This document shows, in pieces, positions 1 to 6,400 of a stretch of 62,737 nucleotides of DNA. The notes beneath the pieces are model-generated. The model made no database searches. It saw only the letters and a program-made list of their open reading frames with translations, and was not told the origin of the DNA. The translations under genes were made by a program, and so were the position numbers. Source of the stretch: Streptomyces alboflavus (GTDB lineage: Bacteria; Actinomycetota; Actinomycetes; Streptomycetales; Streptomycetaceae); the NCBI RefSeq assembly GCF_000716675.1, contig NZ_JNXT01000054.1, forward strand, positions 1 through 62,737, given 5' to 3'. Position 1 is the stretch's first letter. The number at the start of each line of letters is the position of its first letter.

Positions 1-2
1 AA

Positions 3-77
3 ATCTGCACCCGCTCGTCGGCAGGCACGCAAACCGACCATGTCGTGATCAAGGTGCCCAAGCTGTCGCAGACGTAG
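3..77 (+). CDS. 3' end of an unidentified prophage gene (partial)
   Basis: The reading frame that starts at base 3 is open from the window edge to a TAG at 75-77. It ends in the peptide TDHVVIKVPKLSQT, which looks like a natural protein terminus. It lies just upstream of the HNH gene on the same strand, so it is probably the last gene before the phage packaging module. Only about 24 residues are visible, so no family can be named. The other two frames are either closed early or read into the next gene out of register. Confidence 0.35.
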   Translation: MCTRSSAGTQTDHVVIKVPKLSQT

Positions 78-102
78 GCATGGTGAATGTCGTCCAACAC
101 AC

Positions 103-825
103 ATGCCAAAGAACTGCCAGGACTGCGGGAAGCCCTCGAAGTGGCCGCTCGCCCGAGGCCGATGCCGCACCTGCTACCCCAAGCACGTGCGGTGGCTCAA
201 GGAGGCGGGCACGTTCCGCAAGCTGACCGTGCGGCCCGCTGCCGAACGCGTACTAGCCCGCGTCGTCCCGGCGCACGGCGGGTGCGTCGTCTGGACCGGC
301 TCAACCGTCAGCGGATACGGCCAGATCCGCGAGGCTGGTGTGCACAAGCAGGCCCACCGCGTGGTCTACGAAGCGCTCGTCGGACCGATCCCGGCAGGCA
401 TGGAACTGGACCACCTCTGCCACAGCCGCAGCAAGGACTGTCGGGCTGCCGACGATTGTCCGCACCGTCGCTGCGTGAACCCGGCCCACCTGGAGCCGGT
501 GACGCGTCAGGAGAACAACCGTCGCAGCACGAGCTTCAGTGCGCTCAACATGGCCAAGACCCACTGCTCGATGGGTCACGAGTACACGGAGGAGAACACC
601 TACTACCCGCCGAGCGGCCGACGGACGTGCCGCCAGTGCAGGCGCGCCCGGGTCGCTGAGGCACGGAAGCGCAAGGCGGTCCCGAAGGAAGAGCCCACGC
701 ACTGCCGCAATGGACACCCGCGCAACGAAGCGAACGCCTACGTCGACAGCAAGGGCGCGAGGGATTGCCGGGAGTGCCGCCGAGAAGCGCAGCGCCGCTA
801 TAAGCAGCGCAAGCGCGACGCCTGA
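103..825 (+). CDS. HNH endonuclease next to terminase genes
   Basis: This 240-residue protein carries an HNH nuclease core at about residues 60-145. The core has the segment MELDHLCH, paired cysteines (DCRAADDCPHRRC), then CVNPAHLEPVT and an NN pair typical of HNH_3-type phage nucleases. Two further cysteine-rich modules (HCSMGHEYTEEN, then HCRNGHPRNEAN, each followed by RxCRxCRR) form a repeated zinc-binding tail, and a CxxC pair opens the protein. In many HK97-like phages an HNH protein encoded beside the terminase supports cos-end cleavage during packaging, and its place just before the terminase genes fits that role. A free-standing homing nuclease is the alternative. The ATG at 103 is the first in-frame start. 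Confidence 0.85.
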   Translation: MPKNCQDCGKPSKWPLARGRCRTCYPKHVRWLKEAGTFRKLTVRPAAERVLARVVPAHGGCVVWTGSTVSGYGQIREAGVHKQAHRVVYEALVGPIPAGMELDHLCHSRSKDCRAADDCPHRRCVNPAHLEPVTRQENNRRSTSFSALNMAKTHCSMGHEYTEENTYYPPSGRRTCRQCRRARVAEARKRKAVPKEEPTHCRNGHPRNEANAYVDSKGARDCRECRREAQRRYKQRKRDA

Positions 826-856
826 GCGCACCACCGTCGGCCTCGCCACGGTCACC

Positions 857-925
857 GTGCTCTACCCCGTCGACCTCCCCATCGCCGCCCGCGTCGACCT
901 CCTCGCCGACGCGCTCACCGCCTGA
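857..925 (+). CDS. possible very short ORF between HNH gene and next gene
   Basis: After the HNH stop, one frame reads VLYPVDLPIAARVDLLADALTA to a TGA at 923-925, using the GTG at 857 as start. The residues form a plausible amphipathic helix, and the frame stays open upstream into the HNH gene, so a start inside that gene is also possible. There is no clear ribosome binding site. It is recorded as a weak candidate only. Confidence 0.25.
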   Translation: MLYPVDLPIAARVDLLADALTA

Positions 926-944
926 ACCGCGAACGGAGACTGCC

Positions 945-1160
945 ATGGACAAGCCCAACCTCGACCGCAGCAAGGACTACGACCACGAGTACTCCGACGA
1001 CGGCGGCCACACCTGGATCCCGACCAACACCAACTGCTCCGCCATGGTCGAAGCCGAAGTGCTGCACGCCCAAGACGAGGGCCGCGCGGTCACCGTCAAC
1101 GGGCAGGTCGTCGTCATCGACGAGGGCGGCAGCCTCACCCGGTGGACGCCCCGCTCGTAA
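945..1160 (+). CDS. small hypothetical phage protein (71 aa)
   Basis: This 71-residue acidic protein begins at an ATG preceded by GGAGAC at good spacing. The sequence has an N-terminal charged stretch (DRSKDYDHEYSDDGG), a central segment with one cysteine, and the beta-like ending GQVVVIDEGGSLTRWTPRS. There is no membrane segment, signal peptide or recognised domain. It lies between the HNH gene and the terminase genes, and a strong hairpin follows its stop at once, so it probably ends a short transcription unit. I do not recognise the family. Confidence 0.7.
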   Translation: MDKPNLDRSKDYDHEYSDDGGHTWIPTNTNCSAMVEAEVLHAQDEGRAVTVNGQVVVIDEGGSLTRWTPRS

Positions 1161-1176
1161 CCCCGTCCACCACCAC

Positions 1177-1214
1177 GCCGGAGGCCCGCCCCACCTCGGG
1201 AGCGGGCCTCCGGC
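1177..1214 (+). terminator. hairpin terminator upstream of terminase
   Basis: A 13-bp perfect stem (GCCGGAGGCCCGC at 1177-1189 pairing with GCGGGCCTCCGGC at 1202-1214) has a 12-base loop. There is no T-run, as is usual in Streptomyces. It separates the HNH/small-protein unit from the terminase unit. Confidence 0.7.
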
Positions 1215-1293
1215 CTGCGTGCGCCGTCCACCAGTTGCACTCGTCGTTACCATCAAAACGAGCCACACGGTAACCACAGGGCAGGAGGGCGCC

Positions 1294-1818
1294 ATGGCCA
1301 ACCCCAACCAAGACGCCCGCGCCCACAACACTGGCCGCTACGAACGCAGCATCGAAACTGCACGCCGCGACGCACGCGCCGCCGAACTCCGCGCCCAAGG
1401 CTGGACCTACCAGCAGATCGGCGACGAGCTCGGCATCCACCGGCGGTCCGCCATCGACTGCTGCCGCCGCGCCGTCCGCGAGGCCGTCGACGGCGCCGCC
1501 AAGGACCTCATCCACCTCGAAGTCACACGCCTCGAGGCGATGTACGACGAAGTCCTCGACGTGCTCCGCCGCGACCACTACGTCGTGTCGTACGGCCAGA
1601 TCGTCCGCGACGACGCCGGCGCCCCGCTCCTCGACGACGAGATGAAGCTCAAGGCCGTCGACCGCGCACTGCGCACCCGCGAGTCGTTCCGCAAGCTCCT
1701 CGGCCTAGACGCCCCCTCCCGCGTCAGCGTCGAAGCCGAGCAACTCGGCCGCGAGATCGGCCGCCTCCTCGACTCGGCCCTCGGCCCGGACGGCGCCGGT
1801 GACGACCCCGACGCGTGA
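1294..1818 (+). CDS. terminase small subunit (HTH DNA-binding)
   Basis: This 174-residue protein likely recognises the phage DNA end and loads the large terminase. An N-terminal helix-turn-helix is visible at about residues 30-60 (ELRAQGWTYQQIGDELGIHR), followed by helical regions rich in Leu, Arg and Glu that suit oligomerisation. The start chosen is the ATG at 1294, preceded by GGCAGGAGGG; the frame is open upstream but has no comparable binding site. The 3' end overlaps the large terminase start by 20 nt, implying translational coupling. Identification rests on the HTH plus position; sequence similarity among small terminases is low. Confidence 0.82.
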   Translation: MANPNQDARAHNTGRYERSIETARRDARAAELRAQGWTYQQIGDELGIHRRSAIDCCRRAVREAVDGAAKDLIHLEVTRLEAMYDEVLDVLRRDHYVVSYGQIVRDDAGAPLLDDEMKLKAVDRALRTRESFRKLLGLDAPSRVSVEAEQLGREIGRLLDSALGPDGAGDDPDA

Positions 1819-3298
1819 CAGCATCCGCCACCAGGTCGAGCAACTGGTGCGCGCCGGAGACACCAAGGCCCTGCGCGAGATCCGCGACCAACTCCGCAGC
1901 AAGGTCGACCGCCGCGCCCTGCAACAGCGCTCACGCCTGTACGCGCACAACCCCGTCGGCTGGGTGCAGGAGCGCCTGCGCCAGATCGTGTGGTCGAAGC
2001 AGCGCGAGATCATGCTCAGCGTCCGGGACCACCGGCGCACCGCCGTACGGTCCTGCCATGGCGCGGGGAAGTCCCACACGGCCTCGCTGGTCGCCTCGTG
2101 GTGGCTCGACACGCACCCGCCCGGCGAGGCCTTCGTCGTCACCTCAGCGCCGACCTTCGCGCAGGTCCGGGCGATCCTGTGGCGGTACATCCGCCGCACC
2201 CACCGCCGCGGCAAGTTGGCCGGCCGGGTGAACCAGACAGAGTGGCACATCGACGACGAGCTCGTCGCGTTCGGCCGGAAGCCCGCCGACCACGACGAGT
2301 CCGCGTTCCAGGGCATCCACGCCCGCTACGTCCTCGTGATCCTCGACGAGGCGTGCGGCATCCCCGAGCAGCTGTGGGTGGCGGCGGACGCGCTGACGAC
2401 GAACGCGGACTGCCGGATCCTCGCGATCGGCAACCCCGACTCACCCTCGTCGCACTTCCGGAAGGTGTGCGTGCCCGGCTCCGGCTGGCACGTGATCGGC
2501 ATCAGCGCGTTCGACACCCCGAACCTCACCGGCGAGGACGTCCCGGAGCCGGTGGCGCAGGCCCTGGTGGGCCGGGAATGGGTGGAGGAGAAAGCGGCGG
2601 AGTGGGGCGAGGACAACCCCCTCTACCGATCCAAGGTCCTCGGCGAGTTCAGCGAGGACGCCCCCAACCGCGTCGTGCGCGCGAGCGACATCGCGGCCTG
2701 CCGCATCGACCCCGAGACCAAGCTCAAGGCGGAGGACCTGGAGCCGGTCGAGCTCGGCGTTGATGTCGGCGGCGGTGGGGACGAGACCGTCATCCGTGAG
2801 CGCCGCGGCCGCCGCGCCGGGCGGGAGTGGCGGGCGCACACGGACCGGCCGGAGAAGATCGCGCCGCTCGTGCTCCAGGCGATCATGGAGAGCGGCGCGG
2901 GCGCGGTGAAGGTCGACTCGATCGGCGTCGGGTTCGGCGTGATCGGCGAGCTGCGGAACCTCGCGAGTCAGGGCAAGCACCGTGCGCGGGTCGTCGCCGT
3001 GAACGTCTCCGAGAAGGCCAGCAAGCCCGACAAGTTCAAAAACCTGCGCGCCGAGATCTGGTGGGAGGTCGGCCGCGGCCTGTCGGAGCGCAAGGGCTGG
3101 GACCTGTCCGTCATGGAGAACGGCGACACGACGGTGGCGCAGATGCTCGCGCCGCTGTGGGACGTCGATGCGCAGGGGCGGATCCAGGTGGAGCCGAAGG
3201 ACGAGATCAAGAAGCGGCTCGGCCGCAGCCCGGACAACGCCGACGCCCTACTGTTGGCTTTCTACAACGGAGGCCGAACAAGAGTGAGGTGGGTGTGA
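1799..3298 (+). CDS. terminase large subunit (ATPase/nuclease)
   Basis: This 499-residue motor protein pumps DNA into the prohead and cuts it. The ATPase half shows a Walker A (RSCHGAGKS, about residue 82), a Walker B with catalytic Glu (VLVILDEACG, about residue 180) and a coupling motif (AIGNPDSPSSHF). The nuclease half shows the RNase-H-like strands GVDVGGGGDE (about residue 320), VKVDSIGVGFG and the final NADALLLAF, giving the acidic residues of the metal site. It starts at a GTG inside the small-subunit gene and ends in a GTGA overlap with the next small gene. The length fits the family, and nothing looks damaged. Confidence 0.95.
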   Translation: MTTPTRDSIRHQVEQLVRAGDTKALREIRDQLRSKVDRRALQQRSRLYAHNPVGWVQERLRQIVWSKQREIMLSVRDHRRTAVRSCHGAGKSHTASLVASWWLDTHPPGEAFVVTSAPTFAQVRAILWRYIRRTHRRGKLAGRVNQTEWHIDDELVAFGRKPADHDESAFQGIHARYVLVILDEACGIPEQLWVAADALTTNADCRILAIGNPDSPSSHFRKVCVPGSGWHVIGISAFDTPNLTGEDVPEPVAQALVGREWVEEKAAEWGEDNPLYRSKVLGEFSEDAPNRVVRASDIAACRIDPETKLKAEDLEPVELGVDVGGGGDETVIRERRGRRAGREWRAHTDRPEKIAPLVLQAIMESGAGAVKVDSIGVGFGVIGELRNLASQGKHRARVVAVNVSEKASKPDKFKNLRAEIWWEVGRGLSERKGWDLSVMENGDTTVAQMLAPLWDVDAQGRIQVEPKDEIKKRLGRSPDNADALLLAFYNGGRTRVRWV

Positions 3299-3480
3299 GC
3301 GCGAAGAAGGACTATATCGCCAGCTCAGGACGCAAGTTGAACACGGCCATGCCGTACCTGCTTGACACGGCTGGCATCATTCTCTTGTCTGGATCAGTCA
3401 TGATGCTTCACGTGGCCGCTGGCATCGCGGTAGCGGGCGTCGGGATGTTCGTCCTGAACTGGCGGTTCTACGACAGGTAG
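3295..3480 (+). CDS. small phage membrane protein (61 aa)
   Basis: A GTG at 3295 overlaps the terminase stop as GTGA, with GAGGTGG just upstream. The 61-residue product has a basic start (SAKKDYIASSGRK) followed by one long or two short hydrophobic segments (AGIILLSGSVMMLHVAAGIAVAGVGMFVLNW). It is a predicted inner-membrane protein of unknown role placed between terminase and portal. This is an unusual position for a membrane protein, and it might be a superinfection or DNA-injection factor, but nothing in the sequence proves that. An alternative GTG at 3289 would add two residues. Confidence 0.65.
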   Translation: MSAKKDYIASSGRKLNTAMPYLLDTAGIILLSGSVMMLHVAAGIAVAGVGMFVLNWRFYDR

Positions 3481-3498
3481 GCGTGAAGGGAGGGGCCG

Positions 3499-6400
3499 GT
3501 GGCCAGAACCCTCCTCGGCACGCTCCTGAACCGCGCCCCCGTCCCGTACTCGGGCCGTTCCAACATCAGCATTCCGTGGCGGCAGCCCACCGGCGCTGAG
3601 GCGCAGATGCGCGCGATGGGCACGGTCGGCACGCTGTTCGCCATCGTCAACCGCACATCGAACGCGACCGCCTTGGTCAACTGGCGCTTGTACCGCAAGG
3701 CCCCGTCCGGGCTGCCGGAAGACCGCACCGAGGTCACCCAGCACGCAGCCCTCGACCTATGGAACAAGCCCAACAAGTTCTTCACCCGCCAGGAACTGGT
3801 GGAGTCCGAGCAGCAGCACATCGACCTGACCGGCGAGGGCTGGCTGGTCATCGCCCGCAGCCCCCGCTCCCCGATCCCGCTGGAGCTGTGGCCCGTCCGC
3901 CCGGACCGCATCGCGCCAGTCCCGCATCCGGTGGACTTCATCTCCGGCTACATGTACACGGGACCGGACGGGCAGGAGATCGCGCTGCGGGTCGAGGACG
4001 TCATCCAGATCCGCATGCCCAACCCGCTGGACCCGTACCGCGGTATGGGTCCGGTGCAGTCGGTGCTCACCGAGATCGACGCGGCGCGGTACTCGGCCGA
4101 GTGGAACCGGAACTTCTTCATGAACTCCGCCGAGCCGGGCGGGATCATCGAAGTCCCGCAGGCCCTGGGGGACACCGAATTCAACGAGCTCCGTGAGCGA
4201 TGGAACGAGCAGCACAAGGGCGTCGCGAACGCGCACAGGGTCGCGATCCTGGAGCACGGCAAGTGGGTGGACCGCAAGTACACCCAGCGCGACATGCAGT
4301 TCGCCGAACTCCGGCAGGTGTCCCGCGACGTGATCCGTGAGGCGTTCGGCGCGCCAGCGTTCGTCCTCGGCGATGTCGGGGACGTCAACCGCGCCACCGC
4401 CGAGGCCTCGAAGGTCCTGTTCGCCGAGCAGCTCACCGTGCCACGGCTGGAGCGGTTCAAGCAGGCGCTGAACAACGACCTCCTCCCGCTGTACGGCAAG
4501 GACGCGGCCCGCACCCTGGAGTTCGACTACTGCGACCCGGTACCGCCGGACGCTGCGGCCCGCAACTCCGAGCTGCGAGAGAAGACGTCCGCGTATGCGC
4601 GGCTTGTCAACGCCGACGCGGACCCGCGCCTCGTATCCGAGTACCTCGGCCTGCCGGAGATCGCGGGCGATGCTGACCGGGCTCTGCTGGTGGAGATCGT
4701 GAAGGGCGCCCCGTCGACGGCTCCGTGGATTCTGCCGCTGCTCGGCTTCGACATCCCCGACCGGCCTGTTGTGCCGGCGCCTGGGGCGCCTGCGCCCGCC
4801 GCATCTGCTCGCGTGGACCTGCACCACCACGTGCCGTTCACGCCCGCAGCCCGGCACCTGCCGTCGTACAACACCGTCCTGTCCCGGCCCCGCACGCTGC
4901 CCCGCGCGGCTGCCGCAGACCCGGACCTGGGCTCGCTGCGGGCGCAGTTCGACGAGGCACTCACCGCGCTGCTGGAGGCGTGGGAGCCGGTCGCTGAGGC
5001 GCAGTACACGGAGCTGGAGCGGCAGATCGAGGAAGCCGTCGATGCCGACGACATAAACAAACTGTCTGGTCTGTCAGTAGCGTCTGATGAAGCCGCGCGC
5101 GTGCTGCGGTCGGCGCTCGCCGACATGGCCGAGACCGCGGCCAGGCAGATGGCCGAGGAAGCGGCCGAGCAGGGCGTGAAGGTCCGCCCGCCGAAGCTCG
5201 ACAAGGGCCTGCGGAACGCGTTCGGGTCGGAGCTGGTGGAGATCGCCGCCGCGACCGCCGGTCTCGTCTCCGCAGATGCGGCTGCGGCGGCGGGCCGTGA
5301 GGCGCTGCGCCTGCTCGTGCCCGGCGCGTCCGGAGCGAGCGTGGCGGAGAAGGTCGGCGGGTTCCTGCGCGGGCTGAAGAACTGGTTCCGCCGCGACCAG
5401 CTCGGCGGCGCCCTGCACCGAGCCCAGAACGCCGGGCGCGTGGCCACGCTGCAAGCCGCACCCAAAGCCCGCTATTTCGCGACAGAACGCCTAGATCAGA
5501 ACACCTGTCTTGCCCCCGAGGTTCTAGTGACGACCCGGTCCGGCCTGGTGCCAGCAAAGGACGTCACGCTCGACGACGAGCTGCTGACGCACTCCGGGCG
5601 CTGGGCAAAGCCAGACCGGATCGTTGTCTCAGAGGTCGAGGAGCAGCTGACCAGGATGGTGCTCACTGACGGCCGATCGCTTCGCCTGACGTGGGACCAC
5701 CCGGTCCTCGTCCGGAACGGCAGTGGCTTCGCCTGGCGGAACGCGGGGGATCTCGCCGTGGGCGACCTCGTAGTCGATCAGTCGACGCTTGAACTCGACG
5801 GGGAAGTCAGCGCCGTTGATCTCGGTCTCGGACAGGCGCCAGACGGTGTATCCACGGTCGGCTATGTCGGCGGTCTTGCGGCGGTCGACGCCCGGGCGCA
5901 GCGAGTGCCAGTAGTCTCCGTCGGCCTCGACTACGAGAGAGTCGCCGACGAGGAAGTCCACGACCCAGGGGCCGATCTGGACCTGGGATCGGTGACTGCG
6001 CCCGAGGTGTTCGAGAGTCTCGCGGACCCGGCGTTCGATGCTGGTCTCGGCGTCGCTGGCGCGGTAGCAGCGGACCGAGCAGTACCGCTTGCGGGCGGCG
6101 CCGGAGGGGACGATGCGGAAGTTCGTCCCGCAGTGGCCGCAGGAGATGATGACGGGCGGTCGGCGGCAGGTCTCGGAGCAGTGGCTCCGCTTGTCGGTCT
6201 GGGAGTGCCGGAAGGCGGCACCGCATCGCTTGCACGTGGCGGTGATGCCCCGGGCGTTACTGCAGGCTCGCGAGCAGCGGATGTACCGGTGTGCGGTGCC
6301 GACGGGAACGCTGTACTCCTTGCCGCATTCGGGGCAGACCTTGGTGACCTGCCGCCTCGGGGTCCTGATCTTGGCGAGGAACTCAGGGTCGGCGAACTTG

